Positions 27,042 to 36,414 of a stretch of 64,000 bases of DNA are shown one piece after another. The stretch comes from Compostibacter hankyongensis (GTDB lineage Bacteria > Bacteroidota > Bacteroidia > Chitinophagales > Chitinophagaceae), in assembly GCF_039541075.1 (NCBI RefSeq), contig NZ_BAABFN010000001.1:248001-312000 (forward strand). The letters are read 5' to 3'. The notes below the pieces were generated by a model. It searched no databases. It was not told the origin of the DNA and was given only the letters and a program-made list of their open reading frames with translations. The position numbers and the translations under genes are program-made. How positions within the stretch are numbered: the stretch's first letter is position 1; every line of letters starts with the position of its first letter.

Positions 27042-28988
27042 ATGCGAAAAAGAATCCTGTTGTGGCTGATCGCAGCGCTGATTTTTAGCCCGGGAAGAAA
27101 GCTGCTTGCCCAACGGAACTGGCTGGCCGGAAGTACCACCGAAACAGCCCTTGCTTCCGGTCTTGCACACATTGAAAGCTGGCGGAAAACGGAAAAGGAA
27201 AACATCCGTCAGCTGCTCGGCCGCCTGCCGGATACGGTAAGACAGACGTTGATCAGCCGGAGCGAAAAGGACCTCGATTATGCCTGGCCCAACCTGCCGG
27301 CGACCGTTTTTCTGCAGTTTGGCCAGAATGGCAACCGCACGAACTATCAGAACATGCGGGAGGCGAGAAGAAGGGTGCTGAATGAGCTGGTCATCGGAGA
27401 GCTGCTGGAGCGGAAAGGACGCTTTATTCCCCAGATCGTGAACGGCGTCTGGGCCATTTGCGAAGAAAGTACCTGGGCCTATCCCGCCCATCTCTCCCTG
27501 CAGAAAAAATACAGCCCCCTGCCGTATCCGGGGGAGGACATCATTGACCTGGGCGCCGCCACAACATCTTCGCAGCTGGCCTGGATCTGGTTTTTGCTGA
27601 AAGATACGCTGGCGGCAGTCTCTCCTGTTATCCCCGGCAGGATCGTATATGAGCTGGAGCGGCGGATCGTTACCCCTTATCTCGGCCGGGACGACTTCTG
27701 GTGGATGGGGCTCCACGGGCAATCGGTGAACAACTGGAATCCCTGGGTGAACGGGAATGTATTGCTCAGCGCCCTGCTGGTGGAAAAGGAAGATGCCCGT
27801 CTTACCGCAACGGTATACAAGACCATGCAGAGCGTGGACAAGTTTATCAACCAGTACCCTGAAGACGGGGGCTGCGACGAAGGGCCTTCTTACTGGACCA
27901 TGGCCGGGGGGGCGCTGATCCGTTACCTGCAGTGGCTCGACGATGCTACGGCGGGAAAGGTGCGGATCACGGACCGTCCGCTTATCGGCAATATGGGCCG
28001 GTACATTTATAAGTTAAACATCGGCGGAAACGCGTTCGTTGATTTTGCCGATGCACACCCCGAAACCACGCCGGATATTACCGCCGTCTTCACCTTCGGA
28101 CAGGCCTGCCGGGATGAGGACCTGAAGAGCTTTGCCGCTTATTTTGCCAGCCAGGACGGATCGGCCGCCGGGCAGTTTAGTCATATGCAGGGCAACCTGG
28201 ACCGCTTTATCAGCTATCTGCAGATCTTTCCCGAGATACAGCAGGCGACCCCGCGGCAGCCCCTGCCCAAGACAGCATGGCTCCCCGACCTGCAGGTGCT
28301 GACCGTCCGCCGCCAGGCAGGGAGCGCCGAAGGACTATTCCTCGCGGCCAAAGGAGGAACGAATGATGAAAGCCATAATCACAACGACGTCGGCAATTTT
28401 ATCATTTATGCCGACGGCAAGCCGGCCGTCATCGATATCGGCGTGGGCACCTATACCCGGCAGACCTTCAGCAAAGACCGGTACAAGATATTCACCATGC
28501 AATCGGCCTGGCACAACCTTCCCACGATCAACGGGGTGATGCAGCGCCAGGGGAAGGATTTCCGCGCCCGGAATGTGCATTTTTCGGAAGGGCGCAGCAA
28601 GACCGCTTTGTCCATGGACATTTCCGGCGCCTATCCGGAAGCCGCCGGCGTCGACTCCTGGATCCGCTCGCTTACTTTCGGTGGAGACCGGATCACCCTG
28701 CGGGAAAAATATGCCCTGAAGGAATATAAGCAACCCTTCACCCTGTCCCTGATCACGCCCCTGCAGGCAACCGTCAAAGGCAGCGACATCATCCTGAAGA
28801 GCGAAGACAACAGCTACGGCCTGAAGATCCGCTATGATCCGCGGCAGTTTGAGGTGAAGATCGAGGACCGCAAGCTGGATGATCCCTCCCTCATCCATGC
28901 CTGGGGAAGCTCCTTACGGCGGCTCCTGTTGATCAGCAGGAAACATGATCTTAAGGGCGGTTACAGCCTTGTTTTTGAAAAGGGATAA
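27042..28988 (+). CDS. Heparinase II/III-fold polysaccharide lyase 1
   Basis: A 648-residue exported protein with the two-part heparinase II/III architecture: an N-terminal alpha/alpha toroid (about 60-370) and a C-terminal antiparallel beta-sandwich. Landmarks are WMGLHGQSVNNWNPWVNGN, in which an Asn/His pair would neutralise the uronate, EDGGCDEGPSYW, and the beta-part signature ESHNHNDVGNFIIYADGKPA, with the catalytic-type histidine. Such lyases cleave uronic-acid polysaccharides (heparan, hyaluronan, chondroitin, alginate and others) by beta-elimination. A signal peptide covers residues 1 to about 24 (ends KLLAQ). The start at 27042 follows from that signal; a longer frame lacks it. Exact substrate cannot be told. 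Confidence 0.85.
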   Translation: MRKRILLWLIAALIFSPGRKLLAQRNWLAGSTTETALASGLAHIESWRKTEKENIRQLLGRLPDTVRQTLISRSEKDLDYAWPNLPATVFLQFGQNGNRTNYQNMREARRRVLNELVIGELLERKGRFIPQIVNGVWAICEESTWAYPAHLSLQKKYSPLPYPGEDIIDLGAATTSSQLAWIWFLLKDTLAAVSPVIPGRIVYELERRIVTPYLGRDDFWWMGLHGQSVNNWNPWVNGNVLLSALLVEKEDARLTATVYKTMQSVDKFINQYPEDGGCDEGPSYWTMAGGALIRYLQWLDDATAGKVRITDRPLIGNMGRYIYKLNIGGNAFVDFADAHPETTPDITAVFTFGQACRDEDLKSFAAYFASQDGSAAGQFSHMQGNLDRFISYLQIFPEIQQATPRQPLPKTAWLPDLQVLTVRRQAGSAEGLFLAAKGGTNDESHNHNDVGNFIIYADGKPAVIDIGVGTYTRQTFSKDRYKIFTMQSAWHNLPTINGVMQRQGKDFRARNVHFSEGRSKTALSMDISGAYPEAAGVDSWIRSLTFGGDRITLREKYALKEYKQPFTLSLITPLQATVKGSDIILKSEDNSYGLKIRYDPRQFEVKIEDRKLDDPSLIHAWGSSLRRLLLISRKHDLKGGYSLVFEKG

Positions 28989-29013
28989 ACTGATAAAAAA
29001 CAAATACTGACAG

Positions 29014-30924
29014 ATGAAACATACCCTGCCCCGTCTTTGCCTGACGGTATCGTTTATTTTGTGTATATCGTTAACCGCCCGTCCGGATGCGATATTCCGC
29101 GCCGGCGCCTCCGTACAAAGCGACTCTTCCATCCTCCGGGATTCGGTGAGCGTTGATTTTCTGAAGCACCACCTCCGGAAGAAAGGCCCCCGGCTGATCC
29201 TTACCCCGGATGTGCAGGCGCAGCTCAAAAAATCGCTGAAAAGCGACCCCGTGGTCGGGAACGTCTATAAAAGCATCCGGCTCAATGCGGATAAGATCAT
29301 GCAGGAACCGTTGCTGGTATACAAAAAAACGGGCAAGCGGCTGCTCGCCGTTTCCCGGGAGATGCTTTATCGCATGAATATCCTGGGCATGACCTATGTG
29401 ATGGAAAAAGATGCAAGGTCGCTGGACCGGATCAATCGGGAGCTGCTGGCGGTCTGCGGCTTCAAGGACTGGAACCCCTCTCATTTTCTGGATGTGGCGG
29501 AGATGTCGATGGCTGTAGCCCTGGCGCTGGACTGGACGCAGGGGAAGCTGCCGAGGTCCACACAGGACCTGGCCCAAACCGCACTGATCGAGAAAGGGAT
29601 AAAACCCAGCTACGGCAAAGGAATGGGATGGATCAGGGGTACCAACAACTGGAATCAGGTCTGCAACGGCGGAATGATCGCCGCTTCGCTGGCCGTTGCC
29701 GGTAAAGACCCTGCACTGGCGGCGAGGACCATCACCCGCTCCCTGCGGGGCATGCCCTATGCGTTAAAGCAATATGCACCCGACGGGGCCTATCCCGAAG
29801 GCGCCACCTATTGGGATTACGGCACTACCTTTTCTGCGCTCACCGCTTCCATACTGGAAAGCGCGCTCGGTACCGACTTCGGATTGTCTGCCTACCGTCC
29901 CCTGATGGAAAGCGCCGATTTCCGGCTCCTGAGCGTGGCCCCTTCAGGATGGTACTACAACTTTTCCGATTGCGGGGACAAGCGCGGCGCGAAGGGGGAT
30001 ATGACCCTGGCCTGGTTTGCGGTAAAGACCGGCAACGGCAGCTATTTTGAAAAGCAGCGTTTCCTGATGGCCCCGGACAGCATGGGAAAGCTTCCGCGCC
30101 ACGCCGGGGCGGGTCTTATCTGGATATCGCAGTTTGAAAACAGACAGGGCGACAGAAAGGAAACCACCCTGCCCACGGTCTGGAAGGGAGACGGGCCGAA
30201 TCCCGTGGTCTTTTTCAGGAGCCGGGACGGTGATCCCAGAAGATTTTATGTAGGCGCAAAGGGCGGACGGGGAAGCAACAGCCACGGCAACATGGATGCG
30301 GGCTCCTTTATCTTCGAGCTGGACGGCGTCCGCTGGGTGGTGGACCCCGGCACCCAGGATTATTATGAAGTGGAAAAGACCGGCTTCGATCTCTGGGGAT
30401 CCTGCCAGCAGTGCGATCGCTGGAAGCTGCTGACCAAAAACAATTTCGGTCACAGCACACTTTCGGTCAACAACCGGCTGTTCGACGTCAACGGAAAGGC
30501 GGAGATTACCGCCTTCAGCGCGGGCGCGCAGCCGGAGGCCACCATCGACCTTACGCCGGTCTACGACGGGCGGCTGGACCAGGTCACCCGGAAGCTTGTC
30601 ATGGAAAACAACCATTCGCTGCTGATCCGGGACGACTTTACCCTTACCGATTCCACGAAAATGATCACCTGGCAGCTCATGACCACGGCGGATGTGGAGA
30701 TCGTCAAGGGAGGAGCCGTGCTGCACCGCGGCGGGAAACAGCTGAAGCTGGAGATACTTTCCCGTCCGGAATTATCGGTTTCTGTCGTATCGCTGGACCC
30801 GCCCCCGCTGAAGATCGACCGGCAGATCAAAGGCCTGAAACGGATAGAGATCCGCTGCCCGGCCTATCTGTTTTCGGAGAAGGGGAAAGGGTCCGTCGGG
30901 GTACGTCTGTCCGGGCCGGAGTAA
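29014..30924 (+). CDS. Heparinase II/III-fold polysaccharide lyase 2
   Basis: A 636-residue second lyase-like protein, 25 bp after the first and only distantly similar to it. A signal peptide covers about residues 1-23 (LCLTVSFILCISLTA). The toroid part includes GWIRGTNNWNQVCNGGMIAA and PDGAYPEGATYWDYGTTF. The beta-part has GSNSHGNMDAGSFIFELDGV and VDPGTQDYYEVE, the heparinase II/III C-terminal pattern. Both lyases keep NNWN and the His/Asn-rich SH-N-D-G motif, so both are probably active. Two different lyases in tandem suggest an endo/exo pair or two linkage types. The family number (PL12, PL21 or other) cannot be assigned without a profile search. Confidence 0.85.
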   Translation: MKHTLPRLCLTVSFILCISLTARPDAIFRAGASVQSDSSILRDSVSVDFLKHHLRKKGPRLILTPDVQAQLKKSLKSDPVVGNVYKSIRLNADKIMQEPLLVYKKTGKRLLAVSREMLYRMNILGMTYVMEKDARSLDRINRELLAVCGFKDWNPSHFLDVAEMSMAVALALDWTQGKLPRSTQDLAQTALIEKGIKPSYGKGMGWIRGTNNWNQVCNGGMIAASLAVAGKDPALAARTITRSLRGMPYALKQYAPDGAYPEGATYWDYGTTFSALTASILESALGTDFGLSAYRPLMESADFRLLSVAPSGWYYNFSDCGDKRGAKGDMTLAWFAVKTGNGSYFEKQRFLMAPDSMGKLPRHAGAGLIWISQFENRQGDRKETTLPTVWKGDGPNPVVFFRSRDGDPRRFYVGAKGGRGSNSHGNMDAGSFIFELDGVRWVVDPGTQDYYEVEKTGFDLWGSCQQCDRWKLLTKNNFGHSTLSVNNRLFDVNGKAEITAFSAGAQPEATIDLTPVYDGRLDQVTRKLVMENNHSLLIRDDFTLTDSTKMITWQLMTTADVEIVKGGAVLHRGGKQLKLEILSRPELSVSVVSLDPPPLKIDRQIKGLKRIEIRCPAYLFSEKGKGSVGVRLSGPE

Positions 30925-31004
30925 AGACAGCGCGGGAAAAGCAAGCATCGGCGCGGCGGCAGCATCGCAGGAAGCAGCGGCATCAGCCATTACCATAGGG
31001 AGCC

Positions 31005-32498
31005 CTACAGCTCCTTCCGCAGACGGGCCACGGAGATGTTCAGCTGCTCGCGGTACTTGGCTACCGTCCGGCGGGCGATGTTATAGCCTTTTTCCTGTAA
31101 TAGTTTGGTGAGACTTTCGTCGCTCAGCGGTTTTCGCTTGTTCTCGTGTTCGATGAGGTCGGTAAGGATCTTTTTCACCTCGCGGGTGGATACCTCTTCC
31201 CCGCTTTCGGTAGAAAGCGATTCGGAGAAAAAGTACTTGAGCTTGTAAGTACCGAATTCGGTCTGCGCATATTTGCTGTTGGCTACCCGGGACACGGTGG
31301 AGATGTCCAGCCCCGTCCGATCGGCAATATCCTTCAGGATCATGGGCTTCAGCGTAGTGTCGTCGCCGGTGAGGAAAAATTCTTCCTGGTACTGCATGAT
31401 GGTTTCCATCGTGCTCAGCAGCGTATGCTGCCGTTGCTTGATGGCGTCGATAAACCATTTGGCGGCATCGATCTTTTGCTTGATAAACAAAACGGCCTCT
31501 TTCTGCCTTTTGTCTTTTTTGCTGCCCCGGTCATAATCCTTGAGCATCTCGCGGTATCCTTCGGAGATACGCAGGTCCGGCGCATTCTTGGCGTTGAGGG
31601 AAAGCTCCAGCACCCCGTTGTTGTTAAAGATGATAAAGTCCGGAACGATGTAGCTTTCCGCCTTGCTGGCCTGGTTATAGTTGCTGCCCGGGCGGGGATT
31701 GAGACGGATGATCTCCGAGATGGCGGCTTTCAGCGCTTCGTCGTCCAGGCCCATGCCCCGCTGGATCTTTTCGTAATGCTTTTTGGTGAACTCGTCAAAG
31801 TACTCGCTGATCACGCGCCGCGCATTGATCACGTTGACATCGTCCTGCGGCTTTCTTTTCAGCTGCAGCAGCAGACATTCCTGCAGGTCGGCGCAGCAGA
31901 CGCCGGGGGGATCGAACTCCTGGATGCGCTGGATCAGCTCGCTGATTTCGGCGGCATTGCTCGAAATATTCTGGGAAAAGGCCAGGTCGTCCACAATGGC
32001 TTCCACATCCCGGCGCAGATAGCCGTCGTCGTCGATGCTGCCGATGATCTGCTGGGCGATCTTCCGTTGTCTTTCATCGAGGTTCAGCATGGCCAGCTGG
32101 TCCCCCAGCAGGTCGTGAAAAGTATCCTCCACGCGGATGGGGATGGTTCTTTTTTCTTCCTGGTCGGCGGAATAGTTCTCATCCCGCAGCCGGTAGTCCG
32201 CAATGTCGTCGTCGCCCTCGGCAATGTACTCCGATATATCGATGTTGCCGTATTCCTCCTCGCTTCCGTCCGGCTCAAAGTCCTCCCCGTTCTCTTCGGC
32301 GGTATAGGGATCTTCTTCGTTGTGTTCCTCTTCGTGTTTTTCGTCCCCGTATTCCAGGGCAGGATTTTCCTCCATCTCTTCCTTGATGCGCTCTTCAAGG
32401 TTTGCAGTAGGCACCTGCAGCAGCTTCATCAGCTGAATCTGCTGTGGGGATAATTTCTGCAGCAGCTTTTGCTGCTGGGTCTGACGCATCATTGCCAT
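31005..32498 (-). CDS. rpoN: RNA polymerase sigma-54 factor
   Basis: A 497-residue sigma-54 that directs polymerase to -24/-12 promoters opened by AAA+ activators. Region I is glutamine-rich (RQTQQQKLLQKLSPQQIQLMKLLQ) and is followed by an acidic region II (about 45-115). The core-binding and HTH parts contain DIADRTGLDISTVSRVANSKY, and the RpoN box is ARRTVAKYREQ near the C-terminus. Start MAMMRQTQQ at 32498 has AGGAG 6 nt upstream and a TATTTTTG promoter element at 32521-32528. The gene sits on the minus strand inside an otherwise rightward polysaccharide locus and converges with the second lyase gene, so it splits the locus into two transcripts. Confidence 0.97.
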   Translation of the reverse strand: MAMMRQTQQQKLLQKLSPQQIQLMKLLQVPTANLEERIKEEMEENPALEYGDEKHEEEHNEEDPYTAEENGEDFEPDGSEEEYGNIDISEYIAEGDDDIADYRLRDENYSADQEEKRTIPIRVEDTFHDLLGDQLAMLNLDERQRKIAQQIIGSIDDDGYLRRDVEAIVDDLAFSQNISSNAAEISELIQRIQEFDPPGVCCADLQECLLLQLKRKPQDDVNVINARRVISEYFDEFTKKHYEKIQRGMGLDDEALKAAISEIIRLNPRPGSNYNQASKAESYIVPDFIIFNNNGVLELSLNAKNAPDLRISEGYREMLKDYDRGSKKDKRQKEAVLFIKQKIDAAKWFIDAIKQRQHTLLSTMETIMQYQEEFFLTGDDTTLKPMILKDIADRTGLDISTVSRVANSKYAQTEFGTYKLKYFFSESLSTESGEEVSTREVKKILTDLIEHENKRKPLSDESLTKLLQEKGYNIARRTVAKYREQLNISVARLRKEL

Positions 32499-33044
32499 TC
32501 GGGTCTCCTGTTTATTTTCGCAAAAATAAGAACATTCCCAGTTCGAAACAGTTTACAATTTGATTCAGTTTTTCCGGCTAACGGTTTCGTTTTTAACCGA
32601 CAGCCTTTTGTCATCCTCCTCCCGGAGCGGACCTCCCGGCAGGATCGGGCAAACCACCGCCGCCGGTCCGGTCCGCTCTGCGGCTTCCCGTTCTCCGCCT
32701 CCCCGGGCTGTTTCCCGTCTCCCCGTGGCTTCCCGTCCGCTGTTGCCCGGCGCTGCAAAGCGGCTCTTGCTTCGGCAAAAGCTTCATTTTGTCGCGAAAG
32801 TACCGGCCGTATTGCGAGATGCAACAACGTTCCTTACTGCCGCAACGGGGCTGCTGCCGGCCGGCCTCACATCCGCTGCTTTCCGCTGCAATCGTTTGCG
32901 CCGTTGCCTCCTTTCGCTTATCTTTATCCCCTTTCCGCATCCGTTGCCCCGGCAACCCTGCAGCTCCCTGCCGGCAGGGCCGGCGGATGGCCTGCGAAAG
33001 CGGGTTAAGGGCAGGAACAGGAACTTTAAAAACGCTGAAAAACG
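32499..33044. other. GC-rich divergent spacer, rpoN / GH105
   Basis: A 546 bp region between the divergent starts of rpoN and the GH105 gene. Several overlapping open frames cross it, but none has a signal or domain I recognise, and they overlap each other in all phases. Around 32682-32738 the plus strand shows a degenerate repeat of about 7 bp built on TCCCG/CTCCCCG, with GGCTTCCCGT occurring twice (32682-32691, 32727-32736). The promoter of rpoN lies at the left end. No clear promoter for the rightward genes was seen. Confidence 0.45.
32521..32528 (-). promoter_or_regulatory. rpoN promoter -7 element
   Basis: On the minus strand TATTTTTG, an exact TAnnTTTG match, lies 23 nt before the rpoN start. 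It gives a leader of about 16 nt. The upstream TTTG element is weak. Confidence 0.45.
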
Positions 33045-34214
33045 ATGCTCAAACGACCGATTACGCTACTGCTCATCCTCACCACACTCGGAGGGGGGCT
33101 GCTCAGCAGCTGCCAAACCTCCTCCCGCATTGCCCGCAGCACCGGGATAGCACAGGGATTCACCCCCGATTCTATTTTCAGGCTGATGCAAAAAACGGCC
33201 CGCTGGCAGCTGGACAGCATCCGGAACAAAGGCTGGCGTCACCCCGCGCGCGACTGGACCAACGGGGCGCTTTATCCCGGTTTGCTCGCCTACGCTTCCA
33301 TAGCCGGAGACAGTACCTACTATCATTTTCTGAAGGAAGAGGTGGGAGATAAATACGACTGGAAGATCGTAGACGGCCGGGCGCGTTACTTTGCCGACAA
33401 TTACTGTGTCGGTCAGATGTACTGCGACCTCTACGCCGTCTACCGCGATCCGGCCATGATCGCCGATCTGAAACTGCTGGCCGATACGCTTATCGCCCGT
33501 CCGCATACCGAACCCCTGGACTGGAAGAACAGCGTACAGCTGCGGGAATGGGCCTGGTGCGATGCCCTCTTTATGGGACCGCCCCCGCTGGCGATGCTGG
33601 CGAACGTGACGGGCGAACGCCGTTATATGGACCTCGTGGACAGCCTCTGGTGGAAAACCACCGCCTATCTTTACGACCCTGCCGAGCACCTCTATTTCCG
33701 CGACGGCAGCTTTTTGCACAAAAAGGAAAAAAACGGCCAGAAAATGTTCTGGTCCCGCGGCAACGGCTGGGTCATGGGCGGCCTGGTACGGGTGCTCGAG
33801 AACATGCCGGAGCATTACCCCACACGTTCCCGCTGGGTGAAGCTGTATCGCGATATGGCGGCGCGCATTGCCTCGCTGCAGCAGCCGGACGGCACCTGGC
33901 ACGCCAGCCTGCTGGACCCGGCAAGCTATCCGGTGAAGGAAACCAGCGGCTCGGGCTTCTACTGCTATGCGCTGGCCTGGGGTATCAACCATGGGCTGCT
34001 GGATGCAAAAGCCTATGCCCCCGTGGTGTGGAAAGCCTGGGCGGCCCTGGTCAGCTGTCTCCACCCGGATGGCATGCTGGGCTATGTGCAGCGTATCGGC
34101 GGCGCACCGGACCAGGTGAGCTATGACAATACCGAGGTATACGGCGTCGGCGCCTTCCTGCTTTCCGGCGGCGAGCTGTACAGGATGGCCGGCGGTGAGC
34201 CGCGGAAAAAATAG
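33045..34214 (+). CDS. GH105 unsaturated uronyl hydrolase, lipoprotein
   Basis: A 389-residue lipoprotein of the GH88/GH105 superfamily (lipobox LLSSC, Cys23). The (alpha/alpha)6 barrel shows WKNSVQLREWAWCDALFMGP, SRGNGWVMGGLVRVLE, QQPDGTWHASLLDP and ETSGSGFYCYALAWGINHG, the pattern of YteR/YesR-like unsaturated rhamnogalacturonyl hydrolases. In the family an aspartate (here in the AWCDALF region) hydrates the 4,5 double bond left by lyases and releases the terminal unsaturated uronate. It opens the second half of the locus, downstream of rpoN and before GH88. The lipid anchor and signal suggest action in the periplasm or at the surface. Confidence 0.9.
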   Translation: MLKRPITLLLILTTLGGGLLSSCQTSSRIARSTGIAQGFTPDSIFRLMQKTARWQLDSIRNKGWRHPARDWTNGALYPGLLAYASIAGDSTYYHFLKEEVGDKYDWKIVDGRARYFADNYCVGQMYCDLYAVYRDPAMIADLKLLADTLIARPHTEPLDWKNSVQLREWAWCDALFMGPPPLAMLANVTGERRYMDLVDSLWWKTTAYLYDPAEHLYFRDGSFLHKKEKNGQKMFWSRGNGWVMGGLVRVLENMPEHYPTRSRWVKLYRDMAARIASLQQPDGTWHASLLDPASYPVKETSGSGFYCYALAWGINHGLLDAKAYAPVVWKAWAALVSCLHPDGMLGYVQRIGGAPDQVSYDNTEVYGVGAFLLSGGELYRMAGGEPRKK

Positions 34215-34269
34215 CCGCGGGCAGAATGTACCCGTAACCGCATGACAGGAACACTTTAAATGTAAATAC

Positions 34270-35493
34270 ATGTTTTTGCTCAGAAAAAATTCCCTGCCGG
34301 CCGCCCGTTGCGCGGCACTGCTTCTTGGTCTGCTGCTGAGCGGCAGCGTCTTTGCTCAGCGGAGCAATCGCGCCGCTATGCAGAAGCTGGTGGATGACGA
34401 TCTGCATTTTGCCGTGGACCAGTATAAGCTGATGATGCGGGAGCTGCCCCCGGACAAGCTGCCCCGCACTTACGATTCCGTAAAGCAAAAGCTGGAAACG
34501 GTCGGCTCCCGGGCCTGGGTCTCGGGCTTCTATCCCGGCACCCTCTGGTATCTGTATGAATATACGAAGGACGCTGCCCTGAAAACAGAAGCGGAAAAAA
34601 GAACCGCGCTGCTGGCGCCGGAACAGTATTATAAAGGTACCCACGACCTGGGCTTTATGCTCTATTGCAGCTATGGCAACGGCTATCGGCTGACGGGCGA
34701 CAAAGCTTATAAGCAGGTGCTGCTGAATGCCGCCCAATCCCTGTCCACCCGCTTCAACCCCGTGGTGGGCTGTATCAAGTCCTGGGATCACGGCAGCTGG
34801 ACCTTCCCCGTCATCATCGACAACATGATGAACCTGGAGCTGCTTTGCGAGGCGTCCGTCATGAAGGGCGACGACGCCTACCGGAAGATCGCGGAAACCC
34901 ATGCCAACACCACACTGCGGAATCATTTCCGGCCTGATTTTAGTACCTTTCATGTGGTGGATTACGATCCTAAAACCGGCAAGGTGCTGCAGAAAAAAAC
35001 GGCGCAGGGCTATGCGGACGGCTCGGCCTGGGCGAGGGGCCAAAGCTGGGGGCTGTACGGCTATACGATGATGTACCGCGAAACCAAGGACAAGCGCTAC
35101 CTTAGCCAGGCGGAACATATCGCCGCCTTCCTGCTGAACCATCCCCGCCTGCCCGAGGATGGTATCCCCTACTGGGACTACGATGCTCCGGACATTCCCC
35201 ATGCTTACCGCGATGTGTCCGCCGGCGCCATCATGGCTTCGGCATTGCTGGAGCTGAGCACCTTTGAGAAGAAGAAAAAGACGGCCGCCACCTACCGGCA
35301 GGCGGCGGAGAAAATACTGACCAGCCTGAGCAGCGACAGGTACCGCTGTACGCCGGGCACCTATGGCGGCTTTCTCCTGAAGCACAGCGTAGGCGGTCTT
35401 CCCGGCAACGTAGAGGTGGATGTGCCCCTCAGTTATGCGGATTATTATTTCATAGAAGCGCTGATGCGCTATAAAAAATGGTTTTTAAAATAA
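34270..35493 (+). CDS. GH88 unsaturated glucuronyl hydrolase
   Basis: A 407-residue exported protein of family GH88, which removes the 4-deoxy-4,5-unsaturated uronic acid from the non-reducing end of lyase products. A signal peptide ends near residue 33 (GSVFAQ). Motifs include SGFYPGTLWYLYEYT, KGTHDLGFMLYCSYGNGYRL, VIIDNMMNLELLCEA (with the second catalytic-type aspartate), GSAWARGQSWGLYGYTMMY and GIPYWDYDAPDIPHAYRDVS. It lies 55 bp after the GH105 gene and 34 bp before kduI. With GH105 it covers two kinds of unsaturated end group, for example with different neighbouring sugars. GH88 enzymes are best known from glycosaminoglycan pathways. Confidence 0.92.
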   Translation: MFLLRKNSLPAARCAALLLGLLLSGSVFAQRSNRAAMQKLVDDDLHFAVDQYKLMMRELPPDKLPRTYDSVKQKLETVGSRAWVSGFYPGTLWYLYEYTKDAALKTEAEKRTALLAPEQYYKGTHDLGFMLYCSYGNGYRLTGDKAYKQVLLNAAQSLSTRFNPVVGCIKSWDHGSWTFPVIIDNMMNLELLCEASVMKGDDAYRKIAETHANTTLRNHFRPDFSTFHVVDYDPKTGKVLQKKTAQGYADGSAWARGQSWGLYGYTMMYRETKDKRYLSQAEHIAAFLLNHPRLPEDGIPYWDYDAPDIPHAYRDVSAGAIMASALLELSTFEKKKKTAATYRQAAEKILTSLSSDRYRCTPGTYGGFLLKHSVGGLPGNVEVDVPLSYADYYFIEALMRYKKWFLK

Positions 35494-35527
35494 AAGACGA
35501 TCCCTGTAAACGCAAATCTTTTAAGCG

Positions 35528-36373
35528 ATGAGTACTTCCCATTACGAAACACGTTATGCCGGCAGTCCGGAAGCGGTGAAGACGCTGGACACCGCGGCAT
35601 TACGCAAACATTTCCTGATTGAAAAACTCTTTGAAGCCGACCGGTGCAGCTGGGTGTACAGTCATTACGACCGCCACATGACGGGCGGCGCCATGCCGGT
35701 AAACGGACCGGTAAACCTGGATACCCTCGACGTCCTGAAGGCCGGCTATTTCCTGGAACGCCGCGAGCTCGGCATCATCAATACAGGCGGCACGGGAACC
35801 GTGGAAGTAGACGGGGAAAAATTCACCCTGCAGTATAAGGAAGCCCTGTATGTAGGCCAGGGGAAAAAGAAGGTGCTTTTCAGCAGCGCGGATAAAAATG
35901 CACCGGCGAAGTTTTATCTCAACTCCACGCCGGCCCATACGGCTTACCCGACCAAAAAGGTAACCAGGGCCGAAGCCGAGATCGTGGAGCTGGGCTCGCT
36001 GGAAACGGCCAACCACCGCGTCATCAACAAGCTGCTGGTGAACAGCGTTGTCAAGACCTGCCAGCTGCAGATGGGGATGACCGAGCTGAAGGCCGGCAGC
36101 GTCTGGAACACCATGCCGGCACACACGCACGACCGGCGCATGGAGGTTTATTTTTATTTCGAGGTACCCGAAGGGCAGTCGGTATGTCACTTTATGGGAC
36201 AGACCGATGAAACCCGCCATATCTGGATGCAGAACGAGCAGGCGGTGATATCGCCCCCCTGGTCCATTCATGCCGGCGCGGGCACCAGCAACTATACCTT
36301 TATCTGGGGCATGGCCGGGGAAAACCTCGATTATGACGATATGGACAAATGCGCCATCACGGCGTTAAGATAA
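35528..36373 (+). CDS. kduI: 5-keto-4-deoxyuronate isomerase
   Basis: A 281-residue cytoplasmic cupin isomerase that converts 4-deoxy-L-threo-5-hexosulose uronate to 3-deoxy-D-glycero-2,5-hexodiulosonate. The zinc site is visible: HTHDRRME supplies two His and a Glu, and PPWSIHAGAGT the fourth His. Length and the opening YAGSPEAVKTLDTAALRKHFLI fit KduI closely. The substrate is the product of GH88/GH105, encoded directly upstream, and the product goes to KduD, encoded 41 bp downstream. There is no signal peptide. Confidence 0.97.
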   Translation: MSTSHYETRYAGSPEAVKTLDTAALRKHFLIEKLFEADRCSWVYSHYDRHMTGGAMPVNGPVNLDTLDVLKAGYFLERRELGIINTGGTGTVEVDGEKFTLQYKEALYVGQGKKKVLFSSADKNAPAKFYLNSTPAHTAYPTKKVTRAEAEIVELGSLETANHRVINKLLVNSVVKTCQLQMGMTELKAGSVWNTMPAHTHDRRMEVYFYFEVPEGQSVCHFMGQTDETRHIWMQNEQAVISPPWSIHAGAGTSNYTFIWGMAGENLDYDDMDKCAITALR

Positions 36374-36414
36374 ACGACGCCGTAGGGCATACGAAAACCG
36401 GTAACAGCAATACT

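Noticed and set aside
32560..33150. Several overlapping frames of 110-196 codons in the rpoN/GH105 spacer
   Set aside because: They overlap in different phases and strands, run into the GH105 start, and contain only repetitive Arg/Pro/Ser-rich sequence.
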